A stretch of 64,000 nt of DNA from Corallococcus soli (GTDB lineage: Bacteria > Myxococcota > Myxococcia > Myxococcales > Myxococcaceae), in assembly GCF_014930455.1 (NCBI RefSeq), contig NZ_JAAIYO010000001.1, forward strand, positions 186,001 through 250,000, in the 5' to 3' direction. Of the stretch, positions 16,959-26,950 are shown one piece after another. How positions within the stretch are numbered: position 1 is the stretch's first letter; each line of letters begins with the position of its first letter. The notes below the pieces were generated by a model. That model had not been told where the DNA came from, searched no databases, and saw only the letters and a program-made list of their open reading frames with translations. The position numbers were made by a program, and so were the translations under genes.

Positions 16959-19046
16959 TTACTGCGAGTCCTTCGCGGTACCCGGCGCCTTCACGGTGCC
17001 ATCCAGGTAGGCGCGGAAGGCCTCGAAGGCGTAGGGGCGGCCGAGGAAGTCCTGCACCTGCTCCGCGGCGGGCTTGGAGCCGCCCGGGTTCAGCACGGTG
17101 GTGCGGTACTTCATCGCCGTGTCCCGGTCCAGGTAGCCCGTCTCCTGGAACTTCGACTCCAGGTCCTTCGCGATGACGAACGACCACAGGTACGTGTAGT
17201 ACGCGGCCGAGTACCCATCCAGGTGCCCGAAGGCGGCCTCGAAGTGGGTGCCGTCGCGGTACTCGTGGCGGAAGGGGCTGAGCTTCTTCTGCTGCTCGGC
17301 GAGGACGGCGGTCGTGTCGAAGCCCGGCTCGCGCGAGTAGTACTGGAGGCTGACCGCGGACAGGAAGAGCTGGCGGCGCGCCCACAGGCCCTGGCCGAAC
17401 TCCTTCGACGCGCGCAGCTTCTCCACCAGCTCCACGGGCATGGGCTCGTTCGTCTCATGGTGCCTGGCGAAGCTCTTGAGCACCTCCGGCTGCTGCGCCC
17501 ACTGCTGGAGCAGCATGGATGGCGTCTCCACGAAGTCGCGCTCGGTGGAGATGCCGGAGATGGGCGTCCACTTCTGCTGGCCGGAGAAGACGGTGTGCAT
17601 CAGGTGGCCGAACTCGTGGAAGAACGTCTCCACCTCGTCGTGCGTCATCAGGTCGCCGGGGCGCGGGAAGTTGCACACCAGCACGGCCTCCGGCAGCCGC
17701 TTGTCGGCCTCACCGGTGATGAGGTCGAACTGCGCCGCGTGCTTGTACTTGTCGTCGCGCGGGTGCATGTCCAGGAAGATGCGGCCCAGGGGCTTGCCGC
17801 CCTCCAGGACGTCGTAGGCCTCCACGTCCGTGTGCCACGTCTTCAGCTCCTTCACCGGCTGGAACGTCACGCCCCACAGGCTGGAGGTGATGCCCATCAC
17901 GCCGTCCTTCACCCGGGCGTACTCCAGGTAGGGACGCGCCGCCTGCGAGTCGTAGCCGAAGCGCTCCGCGCGCACCCGGTCCTCGTAGTAGTCGTGGTCC
18001 CACGGCTCCACCGTGGTGGCGCCCCGCACGTCCTTCTTCTTGCGCGACAGCAGCTCCGCCATCTCCTTCTTCGCGCGGGCCTCCGACGACTGCGCCAGCT
18101 GGTCGATGAAGTCCGCCGCCGCCTGCTGCGTGCGCGTCATCCGCGTCTCGGTGGTGAAGGCCGCCCAGTTCGCGTACCCCAGCAGCGTCGCCAGCGCGTG
18201 GCGCTTCTCGATGAGCTGGCCGAGCACCGCCTGGTTGGCGGGGAACGCGCGCTGCCGGTAGGCGCGCCACAGCTTCTCGCGCGCCTTGGCGTTCTTCGCG
18301 TACGTCATGAACGGGAAGTAGTCCGGGTAGTTGCTGGTGATGACCACCTTGCCGTCCGCGCCCGGCGCGTGCGCCTTCTTGTAGTCCTCCGGCAGCCCGT
18401 CCAGCTCCTTGGGCGTGAAGGCCACCTTGCGGACGTCCTCCGCGATGTTCCGGCCGAACTGCTGGCCCAGCTTGAGGATCTCCTCGTTGAGGGCCTTCAC
18501 CTGCTGACGCGTGGGCTCGTCGCGGTCCACGCCCGCGCGGCGGAAGTCCAGCAGCGTGCGGCCCACCCAGTGGCGCGTGGACGCGTCCTCCTTGGACAGG
18601 TCCACCAGCGACAGCGCGTCATAGACGCCGCGGTCCTGGGACAGCGCCACGTTGGCCGCCTCCACCTGCTGCTCGCACTCGCGGGCCGCGTCGCGCATCG
18701 CGGGGTCCGGGTGGACCGCGGGCGTGAGGCTGGAGCGGTTGGCGGCGTTGATGAGCGCCGTCTGCGCCTCGTCATAGGCCTTGAGCACCGCCTGCCCGTT
18801 CGCCTTCGCATCCAGCTTCTTCAGCGCCACCACCTGCGCCTGGGCCCGCTCCAGGTCCGCCTTGCACAGGGCCTTGAAGGTGTCCGGCGTGCCCGCCAGC
18901 GGCTCCGAACCCTTGAAGGGCGCCAGCTGGGGCTTGGATGCATTGGCCGCGATGCGGGCCTGGGCCTCGCGGTTGTTCGTGATGCTGCCGTTGGAGCAAC
19001 CCGTCGCGGCGAGCGCCGCCATGACGGTGAGCGCGGGGATTTTCAA
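16959..19046 (-). CDS. M3-family zinc oligopeptidase, lipoprotein
   Basis: 695 residues. The start is read as TTG at 19046, because GGAGG lies 8 bases upstream (25 codons before the first internal Cys-Gly motif) and this gives a proper lipoprotein signal: MKIPALTV, then LAATGC. The mature protein is a thimet/Dcp-type peptidase. The zinc motif HEFGH lies near residue 474, with the second-ligand region ERDFVETPSMLLQQW about 25 residues later. The substrate-binding tail HLDGYSAAYYTYLWS is also present. M3 enzymes cleave short peptides; most are cytoplasmic, so a lipid-anchored one suggests periplasmic peptide degradation. An ATG at 19022 would lose the positively charged signal start. Confidence 0.88.
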   Translation of the reverse strand: MKIPALTVMAALAATGCSNGSITNNREAQARIAANASKPQLAPFKGSEPLAGTPDTFKALCKADLERAQAQVVALKKLDAKANGQAVLKAYDEAQTALINAANRSSLTPAVHPDPAMRDAARECEQQVEAANVALSQDRGVYDALSLVDLSKEDASTRHWVGRTLLDFRRAGVDRDEPTRQQVKALNEEILKLGQQFGRNIAEDVRKVAFTPKELDGLPEDYKKAHAPGADGKVVITSNYPDYFPFMTYAKNAKAREKLWRAYRQRAFPANQAVLGQLIEKRHALATLLGYANWAAFTTETRMTRTQQAAADFIDQLAQSSEARAKKEMAELLSRKKKDVRGATTVEPWDHDYYEDRVRAERFGYDSQAARPYLEYARVKDGVMGITSSLWGVTFQPVKELKTWHTDVEAYDVLEGGKPLGRIFLDMHPRDDKYKHAAQFDLITGEADKRLPEAVLVCNFPRPGDLMTHDEVETFFHEFGHLMHTVFSGQQKWTPISGISTERDFVETPSMLLQQWAQQPEVLKSFARHHETNEPMPVELVEKLRASKEFGQGLWARRQLFLSAVSLQYYSREPGFDTTAVLAEQQKKLSPFRHEYRDGTHFEAAFGHLDGYSAAYYTYLWSFVIAKDLESKFQETGYLDRDTAMKYRTTVLNPGGSKPAAEQVQDFLGRPYAFEAFRAYLDGTVKAPGTAKDSQ

Positions 19047-19271
19047 AGGGACTTCCTCCAAAAGGAACGACGCGAAACGCGGGCCCGTCATGCCACATCC
19101 CCACCCCTCCGCGCCCGTCCGCCGTGAACGGTGCGCCTGCCCCCTGGGGGGGGCCTGACCCCCTTGCGCCCACCGTAACGCACCTCGCCTTGAGCAGCGC
19201 CCGGCCTCCCGGTAACTCCCTCGGCTGCTTCGTGGTCCAAGCAGGTCTCCTGGCCGGAGGGTGACAGACAC

Positions 19272-20171
19272 ATGCGCAAGGCAATGGGTGCGGTCGCGGC
19301 GTTGCTGTTGTGGGGCTGTGGTGGCGCGGGGACGGACGTGCCATCCGCCGCTCCGGGCTCTCCCGAGGGCTTGACGCTCGGGTCGGAAGCGGGGCTGACC
19401 CGGGGCACCTGGACGCGGGAGGGACAGGAGGTGTCCTTCTCCTCGCGCGAGGTGGAGCCCGGGGTGTACCGGCTGGAGGTGCGCACGCACGGCCTGACGC
19501 TCACCGGCTTGATGGACCCCGCCTCCGGCGTGTCCACGCTGGATGGCTTCGCGGACCAGAACGCGCAGGACACGCAGGTGGTGGACGCGGATCGCGACGT
19601 GCTGGCGGCCTTCTACCAGGCGCTCAACCAGGGCCTGCCCGCGGGCGACGCGGCGACGCCGGAGGCCATGTACCTGCGGCGCGCGGTGGGCATGTGGGCG
19701 CAGCACCCCACGAGCGTCACGCTGAAGCGCACGGTGATGGGCGAGCAGGGCCGCGGCTACACCATGCTGTGCAGCTACGCGAAGTGCGGCGGCAAGAACA
19801 CCGGCAGCTGCGGCGGCACGTACAACTGGTACTCGTACGCGAAGCACGACTGCAACAAGGGCGGCTTCGACAACGCGAAGAACCAGCAGATTGCCCAGCT
19901 GGGTGACCACACGACGTGCAACGGCGACGAGTACTACATGAACGGCAGCACCTGGGTGTGCGGTGAGCCGGACCACTGGTCGCGCCCCAAGGTGATGGGC
20001 AACTGCTTCGGCCGCTGCGGCGGAGGCTGCGGCGGTGACACGCAGTACACGCTGGACGCGACGAACCACGACGGCTGCGTGCGCAACGGGCACATGCTGG
20101 CGAGCGCCTACTGCGACGACCAGTTCATGTCCGCCACGGACGACGAGCTGTTCGCGCCCAACTGCTACTGA
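19272..20171 (+). CDS. Cys-rich secreted lipoprotein of unknown function
   Basis: 299 residues, with a signal peptide and lipobox (LLLWGC, residues 11-16). Residues about 20-150 are an ordinary polar domain. From residue about 165 the protein becomes rich in Cys, Gly, Tyr and Asn: MLCSYAKCGGKNTGSCGGTYNWYSYAKHDC, then NCFGRCGGGCGG and CVRNGHMLASAYCDDQF. At least twelve Cys in this half suggest a disulfide-knotted extracellular domain. I recognise no family. It starts divergently from the M3 peptidase across 225 bases and is followed after 6 bases by another lipoprotein gene, so the two are probably co-transcribed. Confidence 0.75.
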   Translation: MRKAMGAVAALLLWGCGGAGTDVPSAAPGSPEGLTLGSEAGLTRGTWTREGQEVSFSSREVEPGVYRLEVRTHGLTLTGLMDPASGVSTLDGFADQNAQDTQVVDADRDVLAAFYQALNQGLPAGDAATPEAMYLRRAVGMWAQHPTSVTLKRTVMGEQGRGYTMLCSYAKCGGKNTGSCGGTYNWYSYAKHDCNKGGFDNAKNQQIAQLGDHTTCNGDEYYMNGSTWVCGEPDHWSRPKVMGNCFGRCGGGCGGDTQYTLDATNHDGCVRNGHMLASAYCDDQFMSATDDELFAPNCY

Positions 20172-20177
20172 CGGCGG

Positions 20178-20552
20178 ATGGGACGCGTGACGCGATACGG
20201 GGCGGTGGGGCTGTGGCTGGCCCTGTCGGCCTGCTCGTCCTCGACGTCCGCGAAGACGGAGGCCGGGGAGGCGGCGGTGCGCCGCTTCTTCCAGGCCCTG
20301 CCGTCCGGGGACTGCGCGGTGCTGGGCCCGCTGCTCGTGAGCGGCCAGGGCCTGCCGTCGTGCGAGGACACCGTGAAGGACCTGCACGAGCACGACCTGC
20401 GCCTGGTGGACGTCGTCGAGGCGAAGGTGGACGGGCGTGATCCGGACGCGGTGCTCGTGCGGGCGCGCGTGTCCCAGGGCGGCCGGGAGCGGCGGGAGCC
20501 GTTCGTGTTCCGGGTGGAGCGCCAGGCGGAAGGCTGGCGCTTGCGGCTGTGA
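20178..20552 (+). CDS. Small lipoprotein with NTF2-like features
   Basis: 124 residues. The lipobox is LSAC near residue 19. The mature part (AVRRFFQALPSGDCAVLGPLLV ... VRARVSQGGRERREPFVFRVERQAEGWRLRL) has the strand and helix order of small NTF2/SnoaL-like domains, ending in the typical WRL-strand. The substrate or partner is unknown. It begins 6 bases after the Cys-rich lipoprotein and ends 31 bases before the next gene. Confidence 0.65.
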   Translation: MGRVTRYGAVGLWLALSACSSSTSAKTEAGEAAVRRFFQALPSGDCAVLGPLLVSGQGLPSCEDTVKDLHEHDLRLVDVVEAKVDGRDPDAVLVRARVSQGGRERREPFVFRVERQAEGWRLRL

Positions 20553-20583
20553 AGGGCCCACGTAGGCTTCGAGGGTGCGGACC

Positions 20584-21117
20584 ATGCGACGCCGTGAGCG
20601 GGTGATGCTGCTGGGAGGCGCGGGGCTGGTGGTGGCCGGGGTGCTGGCCGTCGCGCTCCTGACGTCCCAGGAGACGGGGGCTCCCACCGACAGGCCTCCG
20701 GAGCTTCCGTCACCCCCCAGGGTCGTGGCGACGGAGGTCGCGCCGCCGCGAACGGCGCCGGTGCGGCCGGCTGCGCCCAGGACGCCGGAGGCCACGGTGG
20801 TGCCACCGGCCCCCGGGGACGTGCCGCCGGAGCCGGAGGTGGAGGGGGCGCCCCCGCAGCCGAACGACCCCATCGTGGAGGAGCTGCCGCAGACGGCGCG
20901 GTGGAAGCTGGAGAAGACGGAGCACGTCGCGTCGCTGCTGGGGCGGGACGTGGCGCGGCTGGAAGGGGAGAAGCAGGAGGCCCGGGCGCGGGGTGACACG
21001 GTTCGCGTCGAACAGGTGGAGGCGCTGCTCCAGCGTCACCGCGTCCGGTTGGAGGAGCTGCGCGAGGAAGCGCGGTCGCTCACCGAGGCTGCCCGGAACG
21101 AACCGCCCGAGCCTTGA
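20584..21117 (+). CDS. Single-pass membrane protein with Pro-rich stalk and coiled coil
   Basis: 177 residues from the ATG at 20584 (a GTG at 20575 is an alternative). One N-terminal membrane helix (VMLLGGAGLVVAGVLAVALL) follows an Arg-rich start, so the rest should be outside the cytoplasm. Residues about 30-100 are Pro/Ala/Glu-rich and low-complexity. Residues about 110-170 form a charged coiled coil (TEHVASLLGRDVARLEGEKQEARARGDTVRVEQVEALLQRHRVRLEELREEARSL, read in pieces). I recognise no family. It is probably the third gene of the run that starts at 19272. Confidence 0.6.
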   Translation: MRRRERVMLLGGAGLVVAGVLAVALLTSQETGAPTDRPPELPSPPRVVATEVAPPRTAPVRPAAPRTPEATVVPPAPGDVPPEPEVEGAPPQPNDPIVEELPQTARWKLEKTEHVASLLGRDVARLEGEKQEARARGDTVRVEQVEALLQRHRVRLEELREEARSLTEAARNEPPEP

Positions 21118-21301
21118 GTTCCAGGCGCCTTTCGGCTCCGGGGCAGGACGCAGGGCCCTGATGCGTAGCCTGCCTGCCCGCCCTCCGTGAGGCCGGCCGG
21201 CATGTCCGGGTGGGGAGCCGGCGACGCTGTGGGCTCGGAGTACGCTCGCTTCTGATTCCTGGGACCCACCGGCCGGGCGTGCGTGACAGGCACGGCGCGG
21301 C

Positions 21302-22756
21302 ATGCGCATAGAAAAGGACGTGTCCGTCTCCACCGCGACCGCACCCACCGGACCCGTCCGCTCCACCCGAGGCTCCCGGCTGGCATCCGTCGCGGTGGCC
21401 AGTGCGCTGTTCATGGAGTTCCTGGACTCCACGGCGCTGTCCACCGCGCTGCCCACGCTGTCGGTGGCGTTCGGCACGGATCCAGTCCACCTCAAGCTCG
21501 CGCTGACGTCGTACATCCTGGCGCTGGCGGTGCTCGCGCCCGCGAGTGGGTGGATCGCCGACCGCTACGGCCCGCGCCGCGTCTTCATGTGGGCCATGGC
21601 CGTGTTCGTGATGGCCTCCGTGCTGTGTGGCTTCTCGCAGTCCCTGACGCAGCTCGTGCTCTTCCGCACGCTCCAGGGGCTGGGCGGCGCGCTGATGACG
21701 CCCGTGGGCCGCCTCATCGTCGTCAACTCGGCGCCGCGCGAGAAGCTGGTGTCCGCGATGAGCTGGTTCACCATGCCCGCCCTGGTGGGGCCGCTGCTGG
21801 GGCCACCGCTCGCGGGCCTCATCCTGGGCGTCGCGGACTGGCCGTGGATCTTCTTCATCAACGTCCCCGTGGGCCTGCTGGGCATGTGGGCCGTGGCGCG
21901 CTTCGTGCCCGCGTTGCGGCAGCCGGACCCGGGCCCCTTCGACAAGAAGGGCTTCGCCCTGGCGGCGGTCGCCATCACGACGCTGATGGGCGCGGCGGAG
22001 ACGGCGGGCATCGGGCTGGTGCCGTGGCCCGTGCAGCTGGGCATCGCGCTGGTGGCCGTGGGGACGCTGGTCGCCTACGTGCGCCATGCGCTGCGCACGC
22101 CGCGTCCGGTGCTCGACCTGCGCCTGTTCAAGGTGCCCACCTTCCGCGCCAGCATGATGGGGGGCGCCCTGGTGCGCATGGGCCTGGGCGCGACGCCCTT
22201 CCTGCTGCCGCTGCTCTTCCAGGTGGGCCTGGGGTGGGGGCCGCTGGAGGCGGGGCTCGTCACCATTGGCACGTCGATGGGGGCCTTCGCGTGCAAGCCG
22301 GTGGCGCCCGCGCTCATCCGGCGCGTGGGCTTCCGCCAGACGCTCATCGCCTCCAACCTGCTCACCGCGGCGCTGACGGCCGTGCCCGCCTTCTTCCGTA
22401 TCGGCACGCCCGTCCCGCTCATCATCGGCACGCTCATCTTCAGCGGCTTCATGCGCTCGTTGCAGTTCACCGCCACCAACACGGTGGCCTACGCGGACCT
22501 CCCCAAGGAGGCGGTGAGCAGTGCCTCCACGCTGGCGGTGGTGACGCAGCAGATGGCGCTGAGCGTGGGCATCAGCTTCGGCGGCCTGATGCTGCACGTC
22601 GCGCGGGGCGGTGGTGACGTGCGCCTCACGCCGGAGCGGTTCCTGCTGCCCTTCCTGGCCATCGGCCTCGTGTCGTCGCTGGCCGGGCCCCTCTTCCGCC
22701 GGCTGCCTCCCGACGCGGGGGCGCAAATTGGCGGCCGGGCCGCCGCGCGCGGCTAG
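21302..22756 (+). CDS. MFS transporter, DHA2 (14-TM, EmrB/QacA-like) type
   Basis: 484 residues. A short polar N-terminus is followed by the membrane segments of an MFS drug-export protein: SVAVASALFMEFLDSTALSTALP (motif D1-like, with the LDST variant of LDxTIVNVALP), motif A GWIADRYGPRRVF, and motif C ALVGPLLGPPLAGLI. DHA2 members export amphipathic drugs in exchange for protons. No regulator gene is adjacent. The start ATG lacks a strong ribosome-binding site. Confidence 0.9.
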   Translation: MRIEKDVSVSTATAPTGPVRSTRGSRLASVAVASALFMEFLDSTALSTALPTLSVAFGTDPVHLKLALTSYILALAVLAPASGWIADRYGPRRVFMWAMAVFVMASVLCGFSQSLTQLVLFRTLQGLGGALMTPVGRLIVVNSAPREKLVSAMSWFTMPALVGPLLGPPLAGLILGVADWPWIFFINVPVGLLGMWAVARFVPALRQPDPGPFDKKGFALAAVAITTLMGAAETAGIGLVPWPVQLGIALVAVGTLVAYVRHALRTPRPVLDLRLFKVPTFRASMMGGALVRMGLGATPFLLPLLFQVGLGWGPLEAGLVTIGTSMGAFACKPVAPALIRRVGFRQTLIASNLLTAALTAVPAFFRIGTPVPLIIGTLIFSGFMRSLQFTATNTVAYADLPKEAVSSASTLAVVTQQMALSVGISFGGLMLHVARGGGDVRLTPERFLLPFLAIGLVSSLAGPLFRRLPPDAGAQIGGRAAARG

Positions 22757-22904
22757 AGGGCGCTGTCCGCCAAACGACGTCTCCGTCCGCGCAACGCCTC
22801 CGCGCGGGTGCCCTCCGCAGGGCAGACAGGCAGGCAACTCCCCGTTTCCCCCACCTTCTCCAGGGCGACCCCGCTGGCCAGCTTTCGCGCCAGGAATCCA
22901 ACGG

Positions 22905-24401
22905 ATGGGGGCTGGAATGGGTTGGGCAGTACTGACAGGACTGCTGCTGACGGGCATGACGGCCGCGACGCCGCCGTCGGCCATTCCGGTGCGAGGGGGC
23001 AACGCGCTGACGCTGCCCGCGCACCGGCACATCGTGCGGGTGTCGCGCAGCGAGGGCTCCGTGCTGCTCGCCGCGGTGCAACAGGGCGGACTGGACGGCC
23101 AGGGGCTGCGCATGTTCCGCAGCGACAACGGCGGCAACACCTGGAAGCTGGAGGGCGTCATCCACGACGGCTCGCCGTATGACCGCGCGGACCTCATCGT
23201 GGTGGGCCAGGACGTGGCGCTCGTCTACGCGGTGGAGACGCCGGACAGCACGGGCATCAGCGGCTCCACCAGCCGGGACGTGTACTTCCAGTGGTGGCGC
23301 TACAGCGCGTCGAAGGGTCGCTGGAGCGCGCAGTCTCCCGTGCGCGTCTTCGACTCCACCAGCTCCAGCACCGCGTACTACCGCGCGGAGCTGGCGCGCG
23401 ACTCGAAGGGCCGGCTGTGGGTGCAGGCCTTCTTCCGGGAGAAGGACGCCAGCAACACGCTGAGCATCGCGGTGAGCAGCGATGGGGGCTCCACCTTCCG
23501 CGAACAGTCCGCGCTCGCGCGCGACATCCCGAAGCGCGGCGGTGGACGGCTCGTGAGCCTGGGCAGCCGGATGATGGTGCTGTGGAGCTCCCACGACGGC
23601 CACGACCGCACGCACTACCGGATCCGCGACGACAGCGCGTCGCTGTCCACCTGGTCCTCCACGCGCACGGCCTTCTCCGACGGCATCTACCATGGGGCCG
23701 CCCTGAGCGCGGTGGCGGACGGGAAGGGCGGCCTGCACCTGGTCTACAAGGACAACTCCGAGCGGCTCGTCTACCGCCGCTTCGACGGCAGCGCGTTCGG
23801 CTCCGCGGTGCGCGTGCTGGAGGACGGAGACTGGGCCACGCAGCCCGCGCTCACCCGCGTGGGCAGCGCCCTGTACCTCTTCTACAACCAGCCCCGGAGC
23901 GACGGCGCCGGCTACCGGCTGTGGGTCCGCGCGCTCTCCTCCAGCGGCAAGCCGGGGGCGGGCAGGGAGCTGGCGTCGGTGTCCGGCTTCGCGGGCTACC
24001 CGGCCGCGCCGGAGGTGCTGCCCTCGGGCGTGCCGCTGGTGTGCTTCTTCGGCATCGAGCCGTCGTCCGGCTCCAGCGTCCGGCTGTCGTTCTTCTCCAC
24101 CAGCGCGTCGTCGCTCAAGTCCCAGACAGTGGCCGCGAAGCAGGCGGAGGCCTCCGCCGGAGAACGCCCAGGAGACGAAGCGGGAGACGCTCGGAGCGTG
24201 GCCGCCACCGGAGGCTCGGGAGGGCCGTCTTCGTTCGACCCGCCCCCAGACGTGGGCTCGGTGGGCAGCGCCCTGACGGGGGCCTCGCAGCAGGCGATGG
24301 CCGCCGGGTGCGGCGGTGCCAGCGCGATGCTCGCGGTGGGCGTGACGTTGCTGCTGATGGAGGCGGGGCGTCGCCGGCGCGTCCGGGTCCTGCGCTTCTA
24401 G
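22905..24401 (+). CDS. BNR/sialidase-like beta-propeller surface protein with C-terminal sorting tail
   Basis: About 498 residues from the ATG at 22905 (a second ATG at 22917). A signal peptide (AVLTGLLLTGMTAATP) precedes a repeat domain with Asp-box elements such as SDNGGNTWKLEG and SSDGGSTFREQ, each leading to a strand, as in sialidase/BNR propellers. The catalytic Arg triad of true sialidases is not evident, so it may be a carbohydrate-binding or structural propeller. After a Ser/Pro-rich spacer (residues about 415-465) the C-terminus is GCGG, then a hydrophobic helix (ASAMLAVGVTLLLMEAG) and RRRRVRV, which resembles a MYXO-CTERM sorting signal. A hairpin immediately follows the stop. Confidence 0.75.
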   Translation: MGAGMGWAVLTGLLLTGMTAATPPSAIPVRGGNALTLPAHRHIVRVSRSEGSVLLAAVQQGGLDGQGLRMFRSDNGGNTWKLEGVIHDGSPYDRADLIVVGQDVALVYAVETPDSTGISGSTSRDVYFQWWRYSASKGRWSAQSPVRVFDSTSSSTAYYRAELARDSKGRLWVQAFFREKDASNTLSIAVSSDGGSTFREQSALARDIPKRGGGRLVSLGSRMMVLWSSHDGHDRTHYRIRDDSASLSTWSSTRTAFSDGIYHGAALSAVADGKGGLHLVYKDNSERLVYRRFDGSAFGSAVRVLEDGDWATQPALTRVGSALYLFYNQPRSDGAGYRLWVRALSSSGKPGAGRELASVSGFAGYPAAPEVLPSGVPLVCFFGIEPSSGSSVRLSFFSTSASSLKSQTVAAKQAEASAGERPGDEAGDARSVAATGGSGGPSSFDPPPDVGSVGSALTGASQQAMAAGCGGASAMLAVGVTLLLMEAGRRRRVRVLRF

Positions 24402-24423
24402 CGGGGGAACAGCGGTCCCCCGC
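24401..24423. terminator. Hairpin terminator after the BNR gene
   Basis: GCGGGGGA at 24401-24408 pairs perfectly with TCCCCCGC at 24416-24423 over a 7-base loop, starting at the last base of the BNR stop codon. It lies between that gene and the convergent infC, about 145 bases from the infC stop, so it mainly serves the BNR gene. Confidence 0.5.
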
Positions 24424-24568
24424 GACGCGCGGGACGTGGGAAGCAGCCCCGGACGACGACGGGCGCGGGCGGGTCCCCAGGGGTCATCCTGGAGGGCACC
24501 GCCCGTGGGCGCGTCTCCCATCCTCACGAGAAGGAAGAGGAGACGCGAAGCCCGTTCGCGCGAAGCGG

Positions 24569-25315
<747 letters not shown>

Positions 25316-25323
25316 GTGAACAT

Positions 25324-25328
25324 CCTCC
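25324..25328 (-). promoter_or_regulatory. Ribosome-binding site that fixes the AUC start of infC
   Basis: The minus strand reads TTTTTGGAGGATGTTCAC and then ATC. The GGAGG core is 8 bases from the ATC and 11 from the following ATT. The ATG just after the GGAGG is out of frame and too close to be used. This is the arrangement expected for autoregulated infC. Confidence 0.75.
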
Positions 25329-25436
25329 AAAAAGGGTTGCAGACCCACCACCCGTGAAGATGTGGCGGGCCCTTCAATGTGGCAGGCCCCAACGGCATGT
25401 CCGGCAGGCAGGCAGCCTGTCTGACTCCCGTCCGGA

Positions 25437-25452
25437 CCGGTAGAGCTACCGG
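25437..25452. repeat. Perfect inverted repeat in the infC leader
   Basis: CCGGTAG and CTACCGG are separated by AG. It lies about 120 bases upstream of the infC start, between infC and the divergent protease gene. A second weaker hairpin (CAGGCAGG with CCTGTCTG) lies near 25404-25424. They could be an operator or leader-RNA structures; nothing in the sequence decides between them. Confidence 0.35.
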
Positions 25453-25583
25453 CCGAAGAGCGTCTTGAAGCACGCCTTCTGGCCGGGTGGGCAGGGAGAC
25501 GTGCAACGGACTCTATCCGGTTCACGACCCCCCAAGGCAAGGTAACGCGGGCGCCTCCCCATTCCCACGACCCCCTGTTGCCT

Positions 25584-26855
25584 ATGATGCGCCTCATGGC
25601 GAAACGGTCCACCGCGTCCGCCCGGGACCCGACAGGATGCCGACCCCCCAGGGAGGTTGCGCTCGCCGCGCTCGCCGCCCTCCTGCCGCTCGGCTGCCTG
25701 CCTGCCTGGGAGCCCCTGGAGCCTCCGGAGCCCGCACCGACGGTGGCCCGGGGCCTCGTCCAGGGGACGGACGCCCCCGGGGAGGGGGCGACGGTGGCGC
25801 TGGTGGCCCGGCGCACGCGCTGTGGCGGAGAGCCGCCGGTGCTCCTGTGCTCGGGCGCCCTCATCGCCCCGGACGTGGTGCTGACGGCGGCCCACTGCCT
25901 GGCCGTCTTCGGGGAAGCAGGGCCCTATGAGGTGTTCGTGGGACCTACCTTGTTCCCGGAGCCCGGGGCCGCCGGGCCGGAGGGCCGGTTCGTGCGCGTC
26001 ACCCGGGCCGTGGCCCATCCGTCCCATGTCCCGGCCACCCACGCCTGGGACGCGGCCCTGCTGCGGCTGGCGACGCCCGTCACGGAGGTCCCACCCTACC
26101 GGCTCCCGGGGGGGCTGGACGCCCCGGTGTCGGTGGGCAGCCTCGTGCGGGCGGTGGGCTACGGGGACACGAAGGACGCGGCCCGTCCCTCCGGCCAGCG
26201 GCGCCAGGGGCTGCTCCAGGTGACCGGCGTGCAGGCCGCGGCCTTCCAGGCGGGCCCCGCCCCCGCGATGACCTGCGTGGGCGACAGCGGCGGGCCGGTG
26301 CTGGGGGGGCCGGAGGGAGGCGAGGTGCTGTGGGGGCTCACCGTGAGCGGGGACGTGGCCTGCCGTTCGGAGGCGGTCCAGGTGCGGGTGGACGCGCTGG
26401 CGGACTTCCTCCAACCCTTCCTGGACGAAGCCCCACCCCCGCTCGCCTCCGCCCCCCTCCCCGTGGAGGCGCTCTGCCGGGAGTCCTGCGCCACCGACGC
26501 CCAGTGCCCCGCGGGCCTCCTCTGCGTCGCGGCCGGGGACGCTCCCGCCCGGTGCCTGCTGCCCGCGCTCCAGGCGGGGACCTACGGGGCGTCGTGCTCG
26601 GAGGACGCCGCGTGTGGCGCGCAGGGCGTGTGTGCCCGGCTGGAGGTGGACGGGGACGACGCCTGCCGCTGCTTCACCCCCTGCGAGGCCATCACCGACC
26701 CGCCGGGCCCGGACGAAGAACCCCGGGCCGAAGGAGGAGGCTGCGCCGCGTCCCCCGCGTCTCCGGGCTTCACAGGGGCCATGCTCCTGGGGCTCCTGTG
26801 GCGACAGTCCTGGCGGAGGATTCCAGGAGGTCGGTCCAGGACTGACTCCGCGTGA
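25584..26855 (+). CDS. Secreted trypsin-like serine protease
   Basis: About 423 residues from ATG at 25584 (ATG at 25587 or 25596 also possible). A basic N-terminus and hydrophobic stretch end in a lipobox-like LPLGC. The S1 peptidase domain has all three catalytic residues: H104 in TAAHC, D156 in HAWDAALL and S235 in GDSGGP. The usual propeptide cleavage site is the weak VARGLVQGTDA rather than IVGG. After the protease domain come Cys-rich segments (CRESCATDAQCPAGLLC, CSEDAACGAQGVCARL). Near the C-terminus is GGGCAAS followed by a short hydrophobic run and Arg residues, perhaps an eroded MYXO-CTERM tail. It is divergent from infC across 268 bases. Confidence 0.85.
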   Translation: MMRLMAKRSTASARDPTGCRPPREVALAALAALLPLGCLPAWEPLEPPEPAPTVARGLVQGTDAPGEGATVALVARRTRCGGEPPVLLCSGALIAPDVVLTAAHCLAVFGEAGPYEVFVGPTLFPEPGAAGPEGRFVRVTRAVAHPSHVPATHAWDAALLRLATPVTEVPPYRLPGGLDAPVSVGSLVRAVGYGDTKDAARPSGQRRQGLLQVTGVQAAAFQAGPAPAMTCVGDSGGPVLGGPEGGEVLWGLTVSGDVACRSEAVQVRVDALADFLQPFLDEAPPPLASAPLPVEALCRESCATDAQCPAGLLCVAAGDAPARCLLPALQAGTYGASCSEDAACGAQGVCARLEVDGDDACRCFTPCEAITDPPGPDEEPRAEGGGCAASPASPGFTGAMLLGLLWRQSWRRIPGGRSRTDSA

Positions 26856-26860
26856 AAGCG

Positions 26861-26882
26861 CCTACAAAAACGCAAGTGTAGG
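26861..26882. repeat. Inverted repeat between protease and LysM genes
   Basis: CCTACA at 26861-26866 and TGTAGG at 26877-26882 flank a 10-base A-rich spacer, 5 bases after the protease stop and 69 bases before the LysM gene. It could be a weak terminator or a regulator site for the LysM gene. The stem is only 6 bp. Confidence 0.25.
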
Positions 26883-26950
26883 AGCAACTCCGCCGGTAGG
26901 CGCCCGAGAATCACGCATCACTGTTTTCGGCCATCTCCGAGGTTCTTCAC

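Noticed and set aside
16137-19127. A 996-codon + strand open frame opposite the M3 peptidase and DUF1592 genes
   Set aside because: Antisense shadow of the HEFGH peptidase and a DUF1592 protein; no recognisable domain.
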